Notes: generated by a model from the letters alone, not told the origin. A stretch of DNA of 64,000 bases from Lentzea alba (GCF_011067745.1 NZ_JAAMPJ010000005.1:1-64000), one strand, 5' to 3'. Counted from the first letter of the stretch, positions 44,651 to 55,500 are shown. Numbers and translations are program-made.

Positions 44651-46601
44651 GCGCGGGGTTCTTCACGGGCGAGCCGACGCCGACCGGGGAGATCGGCAGC
44701 AGCTTGCGACCGGTGGGCCCGACCTCGATGTCCGTGCCCATCGCCGGGCAGACACCGCAGTCGAAGCACGGGGTCCAGCGGCAGTCGTCCTGCTCGCGTT
44801 CGTCCAGCGCGTCCTGCCAGTCGGCCCAGAGCCATTCCTTGTCGAGGCCGGAGTCGAGGTGGTCCCAGGGCAGGACCTCCAGCTCCTCGCGCTCGCGGGT
44901 GGTGAACCAGGCGAGGTCGACACCGAGCGGTTCCAGCGCCTCCGCGGCCTTGGCGGTCCAGCGGTCGTAGGAGAAGTGCTCGGTCCAGCCGTCGAACCGG
45001 CCGCCGTCGCGCCACACCGCCTCGATGACCTTGCCGATGCGCCGGTCACCCCGGCTGAGCAGGCCTTCGATGAGGCTCGGCTTGCCGTCGTGGTAGCGCA
45101 TGCCGATGTTGCGACCGAGGCTGCGGTCGGCGTTGACGGCCTCGCGCAGCTTGCGCAGCCGGTCGTCGACCGTGTCCGGGTCGCACTGCGCGGCCCACTG
45201 GAACGGCGTGTGCGGCTTGGGCACGAACCCGCCGATCGAGATGGTGCAGCGGACGTCGTTGCGGCCGCTCGCCTGCCGGCCCGCGCGGATGACGTTCTTC
45301 GCCATCTCCGCGATCTGCAGGACGTCCTCGTCCTCCTCCGTCGGCAGGCCGCACATGAAGTACAGCTTCACCTGCCGCCAGCCGTTGGAGAACGCGGCCG
45401 ACACCGTCCGGATGAGGTCCTCTTCGGACACCATCTTGTTGATGACGCGGCGCATCCGCTCGCTGCCGCCCTCGGGCGCGAAGGTGAGACCCGAGCGCCT
45501 TCCGTTGCGGGACAACTCGTTCGCGAGATCGATGTTGAACGCGTCGACGCGCGTGCTGGGCAGGCTCAGGCCCGTGTTCGTGCCCTCGTAGCGGTCCGCG
45601 AGACCCTTGGTGATCTCCGCGATCTCACTGTGGTCGGCACTCGACAGGGACAGCAGGCCGACCTCTTCGAAGCCGGTCGCCGCCAGTCCCTTCTGGACCA
45701 TCGCGCCGATGCCCTCGATGGACCGCTCGCGCACCGGCCGGGTGATCATGCCCGCCTGGCAGAACCGGCAGCCGCGGGTGCAGCCGCGGAAGATCTCGAC
45801 GCTCATCCGCTCGTGCACGCTCTCGGCGAGCGGCACCAGTGGCTGCTTCGGGTACGGCCACGCGTCGAGGTCCATCGTGGTCCGCTTGAACACGCGGTAC
45901 GGCACCCGGTCGCGGTTCGGCACGACGCGCTGGATGCGGCCGTCCGGCAGGTACTCCACGTCGTAGAAGCGCGGGATGTACACGCCACCGGTCTCGGCGA
46001 GCCTGGTCAGCACCTCGTCGCGGCCACCGGGGCAGCCCTCGGCCTTCCAGGCCTTCACGATCTCGGTGATCTCGAGAACGGCCTCTTCGCCGTCGCCGAG
46101 CACCGCCGCGTCCACGAAGTCCGCGATCGGCTCCGGGTTGAACGCCGCGTGCCCACCGGCCACCACGATCGGGTGGTCCTCGGTGCGGTCCGCCGCGTGC
46201 AGCGGGATGCCCGCGAGGTCCAGAGCCGTGAGCATGTTCGTGTAGCCCAGCTCCGTGGCGAAGCTGATGCCGAACAGGTCGAACGCCTTGACGGGCCGGT
46301 GCGCGTCCACCGTGAACTGCGGAACCTCGTGCTCACGCATGAGCGCCTCGAGGTCCGGCCACACGGCGTAGGTGCGCTCGGCGAGCACGTCCGGCAGCTC
46401 GTTGAGGATCTCGTAGAGGATCATGACGCCCTGGTTGGGCAGGCCGACCTCGTACGCGTCGGGGTACATCAAGGCCCAGCGCACGGACGCCGCGTCCCAG
46501 TCCTTGACGGTCGCGTTGAGCTCCCCGCCGACGTACTGCACCGGCTTGGAGATCCGCGGCAGCAGAGGCTCCAACCTGGGGAAAACAGACTCGACACTCA
46601 C
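44640..46601 (-). CDS. TIGR03960-type radical SAM protein with B12-binding-like domain
   Basis: This 653-residue protein has an N-terminal cobalamin-binding-like domain (LNELPDVLAERTYAVWPD, FDLFGISFATELGYTNML) and a radical SAM core with the 4Fe-4S motif CTRGCRFCQ (about 270). A C-terminal region ends with a Cys cluster (CFDCGVCPAMG). It is the partner of the TIGR03936 protein. The pair's reaction is not established. Confidence 0.85.
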   Translation of the reverse strand: MSVESVFPRLEPLLPRISKPVQYVGGELNATVKDWDAASVRWALMYPDAYEVGLPNQGVMILYEILNELPDVLAERTYAVWPDLEALMREHEVPQFTVDAHRPVKAFDLFGISFATELGYTNMLTALDLAGIPLHAADRTEDHPIVVAGGHAAFNPEPIADFVDAAVLGDGEEAVLEITEIVKAWKAEGCPGGRDEVLTRLAETGGVYIPRFYDVEYLPDGRIQRVVPNRDRVPYRVFKRTTMDLDAWPYPKQPLVPLAESVHERMSVEIFRGCTRGCRFCQAGMITRPVRERSIEGIGAMVQKGLAATGFEEVGLLSLSSADHSEIAEITKGLADRYEGTNTGLSLPSTRVDAFNIDLANELSRNGRRSGLTFAPEGGSERMRRVINKMVSEEDLIRTVSAAFSNGWRQVKLYFMCGLPTEEDEDVLQIAEMAKNVIRAGRQASGRNDVRCTISIGGFVPKPHTPFQWAAQCDPDTVDDRLRKLREAVNADRSLGRNIGMRYHDGKPSLIEGLLSRGDRRIGKVIEAVWRDGGRFDGWTEHFSYDRWTAKAAEALEPLGVDLAWFTTREREELEVLPWDHLDSGLDKEWLWADWQDALDEREQDDCRWTPCFDCGVCPAMGTDIEVGPTGRKLLPISPVGVGSPVKNPALTP

Positions 46602-46643
46602 GCTTCCAGAGTAACGGGCCCTGTGCTAAGCGCCGAATCGCGG

Positions 46644-47486
46644 TCAGTCCAGCAACAACGTCCCCAGTCGACGCGCCGCCACCACGGTCCCCACGGCCGC
46701 CATGACCGCGAAATAGGCGACGTGACCGAGCATCCCCCAGCCGACCACGCCCAGCGTGAGCCCGCGCATGAGTTCGATCGCGTGGTAGAGCGGCGTCCAC
46801 GACACGACCGCCTGCAACCAGCCCGGGTAGACCGACAGCGGGTAGAACGTCGTCGAGAACAGGAACAGCGGCAGCACCGCGAGTTGCACCAGGTCGAAGT
46901 CCTGCCAGGACCGCATGAACGTCGTCGCCGCCATGCCCACCGCCGCGAACGCGAACGCCACGAGCAGCGCCACCGGCAACGCGAGCAACGCCCACGGCGA
47001 GACGATGAGCCCCATCCCGAGCATCACCGCGAGGAACCCGGCCGAGTACAGCCCGCCCCGCAGCAACGCCCAGGCGATCTCGCCCATCGCGATGTCCATC
47101 GGCCCCATCGGCGTCGTGAGCATCGCGTCGTACAACTTCACGTACTTGAACTTGAAGAACACGTTGAACGTCGCGTCGTACACGGCCCCGTTCATCGCGG
47201 ACGCCGCCAGCAATGCGGGCGCCACGAACGCCGCATAGCTGATCGGCTGCCCGTCCGGGCCGGCCACCGAGCTCACCATCTGCCCGAACCCGAGCCCCAG
47301 CGACCACAGGAACAACAGGGGCTCGAACGCCCCGCCGACCAGCACGAACCAGGCCCGCCGGTTCACCAGCGCCGCCCGTTCGACGAGCTTGCTGGCCTTC
47401 CCGCCGTAAAGCCCTGGCGGAATCACCCGCCACAACAACCCGACGCTCGCGGGCGCGGCCTTCTCTCGATCGAGGGTCTGCGTCAT
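46644..47486 (-). CDS. ABC-2 type exporter permease (NodJ-like), second copy
   Basis: This 280-residue permease has six predicted membrane segments and ABC-2 features (PMGPMDIAMGEIAWALL, FYPLSVYPGWLQAVVSWTPLYHAIELMRG). Its ATG overlaps the stop of the preceding permease as ATGA. With the ATPase and the other permease it forms a heteromeric exporter of the NodIJ/DrrAB type. Confidence 0.9.
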   Translation of the reverse strand: MTQTLDREKAAPASVGLLWRVIPPGLYGGKASKLVERAALVNRRAWFVLVGGAFEPLLFLWSLGLGFGQMVSSVAGPDGQPISYAAFVAPALLAASAMNGAVYDATFNVFFKFKYVKLYDAMLTTPMGPMDIAMGEIAWALLRGGLYSAGFLAVMLGMGLIVSPWALLALPVALLVAFAFAAVGMAATTFMRSWQDFDLVQLAVLPLFLFSTTFYPLSVYPGWLQAVVSWTPLYHAIELMRGLTLGVVGWGMLGHVAYFAVMAAVGTVVAARRLGTLLLD

Positions 47487-48256
47487 ACCGCCAGCCTCCG
47501 GTTGAAGAACTTCACACCGAGCGCGATGCCGCCGGCCGTCAACGCGGCGAGGTACGCGATGTGCCCCAACGCCGGTAAGAGGCCGATGGTGCCGAACGTC
47601 GTACCTCTGGCCAGCTCGATCCCGTGCCACGACGGCGTCAGCCACACCAGCGGCACCAGCCAGTCCGGCAGCTGGCTGACCGGGAAAAATGCCCCGGTGA
47701 ACAGCGTCATCGGCATCAACACGAACCGGAAGATCGTGGTGAAGCCGTCCGGCTTCTCCAACGTGGCGCTGTAAGCCACCAACGGCGCGCTGAACGCCAA
47801 CGCGGCCAACGTCGCGAACACGACGGACAGCAAAATCCCAGGCCCGGCGGCGGCGCCGAGCACCACCGCGATGATCACGAACACCACCGACCGCACGGCC
47901 AGCTGCGACCCGACCCACATCATCTGCCCGTAGAGCACCTGCGCCGGTGTGATCGGCGTGGCCACCATCGCGATGAAGGACTTCTGCCACATGAACTGCG
48001 ACAACACCGGGTAGGTCGACTCGAACGTGGCCCCCTGGATGGCCGTGACCACGACCAACGCGGGCGCGAGGTACTCCAGGTACGAAACGCCACCGATCAA
48101 CGCCGTCGACTGCACCTGTGACCCGAACCCGAACCCGAGCGCGAGCAAGAACAACACCGGCGTCAAGAAACTCGACACCGCAGTGGACCGCCAGTTGCGC
48201 CGATACCACGTCCAGAACTTCTCGAAGGTGAACCAGGACCCCTTGAACGTGTGCAT
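47483..48256 (-). CDS. ABC-2 type exporter permease (NodJ-like), first copy
   Basis: This 257-residue permease has six predicted membrane segments and the end signature FPVSQLPDWLVPLVWLTPSWHGIELARG. Its start overlaps the ATPase stop by one base (TGATG), and its end overlaps the next permease gene. The substrate is unknown. Confidence 0.9.
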   Translation of the reverse strand: MHTFKGSWFTFEKFWTWYRRNWRSTAVSSFLTPVLFLLALGFGFGSQVQSTALIGGVSYLEYLAPALVVVTAIQGATFESTYPVLSQFMWQKSFIAMVATPITPAQVLYGQMMWVGSQLAVRSVVFVIIAVVLGAAAGPGILLSVVFATLAALAFSAPLVAYSATLEKPDGFTTIFRFVLMPMTLFTGAFFPVSQLPDWLVPLVWLTPSWHGIELARGTTFGTIGLLPALGHIAYLAALTAGGIALGVKFFNRRLAV

Positions 48257-49170
48257 CAGTCCACCAACGTCCGACCCGTGAGCCGGAGGAACACGTCCTC
48301 CAGCGAACTGCGCCGAACCAGACTCTGCACCGGCCGCACCCCGTGCTCGTGCACCTTCGCCAGCGTGTGCTCACCGTCCTGCGTGTACAACAGCAGCCGA
48401 TCAGGCAACACCTCGACCCGCTCCGCGAACCGCTCGAGATCCGGCTTCTCGGCCCCCGGCTGGAACCGCAACTCCAGCACTTCCCTGGTCGAGTACCGCC
48501 CGATCAACTCACTGGGCGACCCCTCAGCAGCAATCCGCCCGCCGTCCATCACCACGAGCCGATCGCACAACTGCTCGGCCTCGTCCATGTAATGGGTCGT
48601 GATGATGAGCGTGACCCCGTCCTGCTTCAACCGGAACAGCCTGTCCCACAACAGATGCCGAGCCTGCGGGTCCAACCCGGTCGTCGGCTCGTCCAACAAC
48701 AGCAACTCCGGGTCGTTCACGAGGGACCTGGCGATCGTCAGCCTGCGCTTCATCCCGCCTGACAACGGCTCGACCTCGTGATCCGCCCGGTCCGAAAGCT
48801 GCGCGAACTCCAACAGCTCAGCCGCTTTCTCCCGGCACTTCTGCCGCGACATCCCGAAGTACCTGCCGTAAATCTGCAGGTTCTGCCGAACCGTGAGCTC
48901 CGTATCAAGGTTGTCGAGCTGCGGCACGACCCCCAACCGCGCGCGAATCCTGGGCCCGTCGGTGCCCGGATCCATGCCGAGGACCTTCAACTCCCCACCC
49001 GTCCGCCCGGACACGCACGAGATCATCCGCATGGTCGACGACTTCCCGGCCCCGTTGGGCCCCAGAAACCCGAACGCCTCCCCCTTGCGCACCTCGACGT
49101 CGATGCCGCGCACGGCCTCGAACGTCCCAAAATGCTTGGTCAGCGCCTTGGCCTCGACGAGGTTCTCCAC
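48256..49170 (-). CDS. ABC exporter ATPase (NodI/DrrA-like)
   Basis: This 304-residue ATPase has Walker A GPNGAGKSS (about 39-47), the signature LSGGMKRR and Walker B LLLLDEPTTGLD, and a C-terminal extension typical of DrrA/NodI-like proteins. The GTG at 49170 is chosen because the conserved strand begins there; further upstream in-frame codons exist. It is first of a three-gene, fully overlapping exporter operon, diverging from the GNAT gene. Confidence 0.92.
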   Translation of the reverse strand: MENLVEAKALTKHFGTFEAVRGIDVEVRKGEAFGFLGPNGAGKSSTMRMISCVSGRTGGELKVLGMDPGTDGPRIRARLGVVPQLDNLDTELTVRQNLQIYGRYFGMSRQKCREKAAELLEFAQLSDRADHEVEPLSGGMKRRLTIARSLVNDPELLLLDEPTTGLDPQARHLLWDRLFRLKQDGVTLIITTHYMDEAEQLCDRLVVMDGGRIAAEGSPSELIGRYSTREVLELRFQPGAEKPDLERFAERVEVLPDRLLLYTQDGEHTLAKVHEHGVRPVQSLVRRSSLEDVFLRLTGRTLVD

Positions 49171-49225
49171 CCGCCCCACGTTAACGACCAGGTCCGACAA
49201 TTCTCGACGCAATTACGATCCCCGC

Positions 49226-49816
49226 ATGTCAGAGATCGAACTGCGATGGCTGACCGAAGCCACCGACCAGCAGCGCACCGAGATCCACACCGTCGTACAC
49301 GACGTAGTCGCAGCAGGCGGCGCAGTCGGCTACCACGAGCCCCCCACGCTCGACCGCATCTCGACGTGGCTAGACGGTGTGTTGAAGCAGGTCCGCGACA
49401 ACGACGCCGCCTTCGTGACCGCGCTGGTGGACGGTGAGGTCAAGGCCGTCGGTCTCTGGCGACGCGGCGGCACCGCCGTCTTCCAGCACCGCGCCGAAAT
49501 CCAGCAGATCATGGCCGCCCCTTCAGCCCGTGGCCTGGGCCTGGGACGGCGGGTGGTGCAGGGCCTGATCGACCACGCCCGAGAAGCAGGCATCGAAATC
49601 GTCATGCTCGGCACGCGAGGCAACAACCACGGCGCGATCGAGCTCTACGAAAGCCTCGGCTTCCGGGAATGCGGCCGGATGCCCAACGCCATCGCCGTGG
49701 GCAACGAACGCTGGGACGACGTGTGGATGTACCTACCGCTCGGCTACCCGGAGGGCACGATCCTCAACGGCGCCAAGCCCGGCGGTCTGGGAAGCAGTCC
49801 ACGCAGGACGGTTTGA
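49226..49816 (+). CDS. GNAT-family N-acetyltransferase
   Basis: This 196-residue acetyltransferase has the acetyl-CoA-binding motif APSARGLGLGRRVV (about 97-110; R-G-x-G-x-G) and the ELYESLGFRECG region. The acceptor is unknown. It diverges from the exporter operon and is followed, after a stretch with a terminator, by the convergent ndk gene. Confidence 0.85.
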   Translation: MSEIELRWLTEATDQQRTEIHTVVHDVVAAGGAVGYHEPPTLDRISTWLDGVLKQVRDNDAAFVTALVDGEVKAVGLWRRGGTAVFQHRAEIQQIMAAPSARGLGLGRRVVQGLIDHAREAGIEIVMLGTRGNNHGAIELYESLGFRECGRMPNAIAVGNERWDDVWMYLPLGYPEGTILNGAKPGGLGSSPRRTV

Positions 49817-49918
49817 CGCAAAGGCGACGGCGGAGCCGAGCTGCCTTGGCGACGCCGGAGGCGAGCTGCTCTTCCCACCCGCCCGCTCGCGCCCCCACCC
49901 AGAGCCTGACCCGCCAAC

Positions 49919-49980
49919 AAAAAAAGGGGGGACGCCACGGACAGAGCGCGCACACCGCACGCTTCCGCAAGCGTCCCCCC
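49919..49980 (-). terminator. intrinsic terminator of ndk
   Basis: On the minus strand a 10-bp stem (GCGTCCCCCC, 49971-49980, pairing with GGGGGGACGC, 49926-49935) is followed by a run of seven T (49919-49925). The loop is long and itself structured. It lies about 80 bases past the ndk stop. Confidence 0.85.
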
Positions 49981-50061
49981 CGAACTCGGAACCCCTACAA
50001 CTCAACCTGCTCAGGGGGTCCGACAAGATCGGAAAAGGCCGAAAAGCCGAGCCCGCAAACC

Positions 50062-50472
50062 TCAGAGGTTCGGGAACCAGATCTTGATCTCGCGCTCAGC
50101 CGACTCCGCCGAGTCCGACCCGTGCACCAGGTTGTACTGGACCTCAATCCCGAAGTCCCCACGAATCGTCCCCGGCGTCGCCTTCTCCACCGGGTCGGTC
50201 CCACCAGCGAGCTGACGGAACGCCGGAATGGCCCGAGTGCCCTCGACCACCAGCGCCACCAACGGCCCACCGGTGATGAAGTCGACCAGGTCGTTGTAGA
50301 ACGACTTGCCATCGTGCTCCGCGTAGTGCTGCTCGGCGGTGGCGCGGTCCGCCGTCCGCAGCTCCAGGGCAGCGAGCTTGAGCCCCTTGCGCTCGATCCG
50401 GGCGATCACCTCGCCAACGAGACCACGCTCGACGCCATCGGGCTTAACCAGAACCAGGGTGCGCTCGGACAC
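50062..50472 (-). CDS. ndk: nucleoside diphosphate kinase
   Basis: This 136-residue kinase balances nucleoside triphosphate pools through a phosphohistidine. [16 protein letters not shown] opens the fold and the catalytic histidine is in NLVHGSD (about 117). The GTG at 50472 is preceded by GAGGAG. In mycobacteria ndk lies next to rne; here it is about 9 kb away. Confidence 0.96.
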   Translation of the reverse strand: MSERTLVLVKPDGVERGLVGEVIARIERKGLKLAALELRTADRATAEQHYAEHDGKSFYNDLVDFITGGPLVALVVEGTRAIPAFRQLAGGTDPVEKATPGTIRGDFGIEVQYNLVHGSDSAESAEREIKIWFPNL

Positions 50473-50581
50473 GACGGTGTGACTCCTCAAAACAGGTCAA
50501 AACAGGTACGGGAAGTGCCGACAAGCGTAACCGCGCACACCCCGGCCGTTTCCGGAGGGCTGTGACCACGGTTACCGGCCA

Positions 50582-52024
50582 CTAGTGCACCAGAACAGGC
50601 TGACCGTCCCGGGAAACCGTGACCTGCCGCAGCACGAACACCGCCAGCCCCAGTGCCACCGCCACGAGCACCGCGGAAATCCAGAACGCCAGGTGGAAGC
50701 CCGAGGTCAGCGCCTCCAGCCGGCCGACACCGGACGCCAGCAGCGACGTCGTGTACGTGGTCGAGGTCGTGGCCAGCACGGCCAAGCCGAGAGCGCCACC
50801 CACCTGCGCGGTCGTGTTCACCAAGCCCGAAGCCAGGCCGGCTTCGTCGGGCGAGGCACCGGACATGGCCAGCGTCATCAGCGCCGGGAACGACAGGCCC
50901 AGGCCGATGCCCAGCGGTGCCACCGCGGGCAGGATGTCCGCGAAGTACGAGCCGTCGACCGGCACCTGCGTGAACACCACCATGCCGACCAGCATGAAGA
51001 GCAGGCCGACGATCAGCATGTTCCGCTCGCCGAACCGGGTGTTCAGACGTGCCGACAACGACACCGAGAACACCGCGATCGCGCCGGCGACGGGCATGAA
51101 CGCCAGACCGATCTGCAACGGCGTGTACTGCAGCACCAGTTGCATGTAGAGCGTGCCGAGGAAGAACAACCCGAACATGCCGGCGACCATCGAGATCTGC
51201 ACGAGGTTCGCACCCGTCACGTTGCGAGACTTGAACACCCGCAACGGCAGCAACGGCTTCGCGGCGGTTCGTTGGCGCACAACGAATCCCACCAACAACG
51301 CCAACGCGACGGCGCCCAGACCAAGTGTCTGGAAAGAGCCGAAGCCGTAGTGCTCCGCCTTGACGATCGTGTACACGCCGAGCATCACCGCGGCGACGAT
51401 CAGCAGCGCGCCCAGCACGTCCGCGCCTTCGCGCAAGCCGAGCCCCACCGACGAAGGCACCAGCCGCACCGCCGCGACCGCCGCCACGATGCCGATCGGG
51501 ATGTTCACGAAGAAGATCCAGTGCCACGACATGGCGTCGGTCAGCACGCCGCCGAGCAGCAGACCGATGGACGCGCCCGCCGCCGCGACGAAGCTGAACA
51601 CGCCGATGGCGCGCCGCTGCTCCTCGGGCTTCGGGAACATCGTCACGACCATGCCCAGCGTCACGGACGTGGCCAGCGCACCGCCCGCACCCTGCACGAA
51701 CCTGGAAACGATCAACATCTCGGAGCTGACCGACACCCCGCACAGCAGCGAGGCGACGGTGAAGACGCCGAGGCCGATCAGGAACACCTTCTTGTGCCCG
51801 ATCAGGTCGCCGAGGCGTCCGGCGAGCAACAGCAGACCGCCGTAGGCGATCAGGTACGCGTTCACGACCCAGGCCAGGCCGGCCTGGCCGAACTTGAGGT
51901 CTTCTTCGATCGCGGGCAGCGCGACGTTCACGATCGTCTGGTCCAGCACGATCATCAACATCCCTGCGCACAGCACGATCAGCGCGAGCCAGCGCGAATC
52001 CGTCTTCGGTCCCCCTGAGTTCAT
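50582..52024 (-). CDS. DHA2-family (MFS) drug exporter
   Basis: This 480-residue exporter has 14 predicted membrane segments. The DHA2 signature LDQTIVNVALPAIEEDL is at about 27, and GRLGDLIGHKKV marks loop 2-3. It probably pumps a lipophilic drug or metabolite out with protons. A MarR gene lies upstream on the same strand, with an inverted repeat between them, so MarR repression relieved by the substrate is likely. Confidence 0.9.
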   Translation of the reverse strand: MNSGGPKTDSRWLALIVLCAGMLMIVLDQTIVNVALPAIEEDLKFGQAGLAWVVNAYLIAYGGLLLLAGRLGDLIGHKKVFLIGLGVFTVASLLCGVSVSSEMLIVSRFVQGAGGALATSVTLGMVVTMFPKPEEQRRAIGVFSFVAAAGASIGLLLGGVLTDAMSWHWIFFVNIPIGIVAAVAAVRLVPSSVGLGLREGADVLGALLIVAAVMLGVYTIVKAEHYGFGSFQTLGLGAVALALLVGFVVRQRTAAKPLLPLRVFKSRNVTGANLVQISMVAGMFGLFFLGTLYMQLVLQYTPLQIGLAFMPVAGAIAVFSVSLSARLNTRFGERNMLIVGLLFMLVGMVVFTQVPVDGSYFADILPAVAPLGIGLGLSFPALMTLAMSGASPDEAGLASGLVNTTAQVGGALGLAVLATTSTTYTTSLLASGVGRLEALTSGFHLAFWISAVLVAVALGLAVFVLRQVTVSRDGQPVLVH

Positions 52025-52040
52025 AAGAGGGACCGTAACA

Positions 52041-52064
52041 GATAGTTTTGTACGGGACTATCTC
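52041..52064. promoter_or_regulatory. candidate MarR operator before the exporter
   Basis: AGATAGT (52041-52047) and ACTATCT (52058-52064) are a perfect inverted repeat with a 10-base spacer containing TTTTGTAC. A related half (TAGTTTGGTAC) occurs on the minus strand just before the marR start, near 52557-52567. Confidence 0.5.
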
Positions 52065-52553
52065 TTACCCAACGGCATGACGCAGAGCACGTTTGCGCGG
52101 CGGCTTCTCACACGGCATCGGCGTGCTCAACCGGCCTTCCATCAGCCTCGTCAGGCCCTTGACCAGGCCATCTCGCTCGTCATCCGGCAACGAGCCAAGC
52201 ACACTGCCGACGATCTCCCGGTACAGGTCGTCAGCCTTCGCCACGATCTCGCGGCCCGACCCGGTCACCACCACGACGCGCGCACGACGGTCCGTCGGCG
52301 ACGGCTGGCGCTCGGCGTGACCAGCGGCTTCGAGCGCGTCCAACGTGACGACCATGGTCGTCTTGTCGATGCCGATCCGGTCGGCGATCTCGATCTGCGT
52401 GAGCCCCGCGTCCAGCGCGGTGGACAACACGCAACGGGCTCGCGGAGTCAGTCCGATCTCCGCGAGCCTCGCCGTCAGTTCGGTCTCCAGCGCATGCCCC
52501 GTCCGATGCAGCAGCATCATCAGGTCGATACACCCCGTCGCGCCCATGAGCAC
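52065..52553 (-). CDS. MarR-family regulator
   Basis: This roughly 162-residue winged-helix regulator has LTQIEIADRIGIDKTTMVVTLDALEAAGHAERQPSPTDRRAR (about 50-90), the typical MarR recognition helix and wing. It precedes the DHA2 exporter by 40 bases and probably represses it. An ATG two codons in (52547) is an alternative start. Confidence 0.9.
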   Translation of the reverse strand: MLMGATGCIDLMMLLHRTGHALETELTARLAEIGLTPRARCVLSTALDAGLTQIEIADRIGIDKTTMVVTLDALEAAGHAERQPSPTDRRARVVVVTGSGREIVAKADDLYREIVGSVLGSLPDDERDGLVKGLTRLMEGRLSTPMPCEKPPRKRALRHAVG

Positions 52554-52597
52554 TACGGTACCAAACTAATCTGGAACAAAACTGTTTCTCAGCGGGA

Positions 52598-55500
52598 CTA
52601 TCGCTCCAGCACGACGACCGAACGCGCGGCTCCCACCTTCTTCTCGCTGGTCAGCGGCCTCCAGTCGCCCGTGGGCAGGGCAACGGCCTGGTCGGTCGGG
52701 TACGGGTTGATCACCACGAGCACGCCACGCCGAGCACCGTCCACGTCCGGTCCGACCGTGTCGTCGACGTGCATGACGATCACGCCCGGCGCCGCGGCCG
52801 GGAAGGAGACCTTCTGCTGCACCAGGTCCGCCGAGCCGAGTGAGAACAACGGCGACGACTGGCGGATCCGCAGCAGCTCCAAGGTCGCGTCCAGCGATGC
52901 CTTCATGTCCGCCGACGACGGCTTAGCCATGCCCAGCAACGGCTTCGCGTACGGCCACTTCGACTCGTTGTCGGCCTTGGGCGGCAACCCGCGACCGAAA
53001 CCGTTGTCGCGCAACGACGGGTCGTACGGGTTGAACCAGTCACCCGAGTCGTAGCTGTTGCGGTCCAACGACTTCGAGCGCAGGAACTCCGTGCCCGCGT
53101 GCACGAACGGCCGCCCTTGGCCGAGCAACGCCGGTGCCAGCGCGACGGTCTGCATCCTCACGCGATCGGCGGCGGAGGTCGAAGGCTTCAGCTTGTACGT
53201 CAACGCGTCGAACAACGTCTCGTTGTCGTGTGCGTCGACGTACGTGATCGCCTCCAACGGCTGACCGGTGTACCCAGCAGCAGACCCGTTGTACTTGACG
53301 TCACGACCGGAAACCACAGGACCGGCCGTCGACTGGAAGCGATAGGAAGCCATGTTTCCGGCCATGCCGAGCTTCACCAGGTCGCTGTAGTTCTCCAGTC
53401 GTGCGGCGACATCACCGTTGGCGGGCGACGAGTTCACGTCTCCGGCCAGTCCGGAGCCGATGCCCTGCACGCGCGGGTCGTCGTCGAACGGCCCACCGCC
53501 GCGAACGGCGTCGCGCAGCCGGTCGCTGAACGTCCCGATGCCCGTACCGGCCATGTTGGCCTGGGTCGCCTGCTCGAACCGGGCGTTGCCGGCGACCTCA
53601 CCGAAGTCCCAGCCCTCGCCGTAGAGGCCGATCTTGCGCCCGTCCACGCCGTCCTTCGCCACGGTCAGCGCGTCCAGTGCCGCCCGCACCGCGAGGATGT
53701 TCGCCTTCGGGTGGTGACCCATCAGGTCGAACCGGAACCCGTCGACCTTGTAGTTGCGCGCCCAGCGCACCACCGAGTCCACGACGAGCTTGCCCATCAT
53801 GGCGTTCTCGGTCGCGGTGTTCGCGCAGCACGTGGAGTTCGCGACCGAGCCGTCGAGGTTGAGCCGCTGGTAGTAGCCGGGCACGACCTTGTCGAGCACC
53901 GACGTCGGTGCGTCGCCGAACGCGGCCGTGTGGTTGTAGACCACGTCCACCACCACGCGGTTGCCGTTGTCGTGCAGCGACTTCACCATCTCGCGGTACT
54001 GCTTCGTGCGTGCCCAACCGTTCTGCGCGTCCGCCGTGGCGTACGAGCCCTCGGGCACGTCGTAGTGGAACGGGTCGTAACCCCAGTTGAAGCCATCACG
54101 ACCTGCGACCGCACCGACACACGCCTGCTGCTGGTCCGAATCCGGTGCCATCGAGGGCAGGTCGCAAGCCGGAGTTGCCTGTTCAGAGCGCTTCTCGGGG
54201 ATCGTCGCGATGTCGAACGTCGGCAACAGGTGCACGGTGTCCATGCCCGCCGCGGCCAATGTCTTCAGGTGCTTCATGCCCACGGAGTCGCGGTGCGTGA
54301 ACGCCTTGTAGGTGCCGCGTTCCGCCGCCGGGACGGACTGGTCGTTGATCGAGAAGTCCCTCACGTGCAGTTCGGTGATCGCGCCGCCCATCCCGCGAGC
54401 GACGTCACGGGACCAGCCCTGCGGCATCGACCGGCTGTCCTTGAGGTCCGCGAACTGCGAATGCGTCGAGTTCACCGACAGCGCGACGGAGTACGGGTCC
54501 GTGACCACGACCGTGCGCTGCCAGTTGCTGACCTCGAACTGGTAGTACTTGTTCTTCCAGTCACCGGCGCCGGCCCACGATCCCGAGGCGTCGTCGCGCT
54601 TGAGCTGCACGACCTTCTTCGGCTCACCGGTCGGCCCGTCGAACAGCCGCAGCTTCACGTTCGTCGCGGTCGGTGCCCACAGCCGGATCGACGCGCGGCC
54701 GTGGTCGAACGTCGGCCCGAACGTCAGTTTCGTTGCCGCGGCAGCGAACCGGTCGTCCAGCACGCCCGCGATCTGCACGCTCGTGCGGTGCCGGATCGCG
54801 CCACCCGCGTCGACGTGCACGGCGGAAAGCTTGTCCCGCAACGCTTCGTCGACGAACCCGCGCACGGCGAACACCGGCTTGCCCTTGAGGTGCGGGAACT
54901 GCGCCGGCACCTCTTCGGTAGTGGGCGAGAGCCGCAACACGCGCGAGCCGTATTCGAGCCGGTAGCCGTCGGACTGCACGGAAGGCACGTCCCAGACGAC
55001 CTTGTCCTTCGAGATCCAGATCGCCTTGGCCCTGGTCAGGTCGTCATCGGCGGCCGGGCCGGTGTTCGGCGGCAGGAGGTAGGTCTCGTCGCCCTGCAAC
55101 TGCCACACCTCGTTCCCCTTCTGCCCCAGGTCGAGGAACTGGTCAGGGCCGGGGTCCTTGGTGTCACCGCGGTGGACGATGTAACTCAAGCCCGCCGCAC
55201 CGGCCGCAAGCGGCACCGACCAGTACACGCCGAACGCGTCCCGCCCGTCCGGCACCCGCGACTGGTTCCAGCCCGGCGACGGCTCCGCGGACCCCGTCCA
55301 GTGGTACATCGTCCAGTCGGTGTAGTCGCCGTCCGCGCGGTTGTAGTGGATCACCGCCCGGTTCTCGGCGGCGGCCTTCGTAGCGTGCACCTTCCCGCCC
55401 GCGACCCACGAGTGGCCGCTCGTGAACTTGCCCGAAGCCTCCACGGTCGTCCCGCGCACGACGGAGAAGTCCGTGGTCGGCGGCAGTTCGGCAACACCGT

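Noticed and set aside
44397-47774. Long open frame antisense to the radical SAM and exporter genes
   Set aside because: It overlaps well-recognised genes on the opposite strand and shows no protein-like composition.
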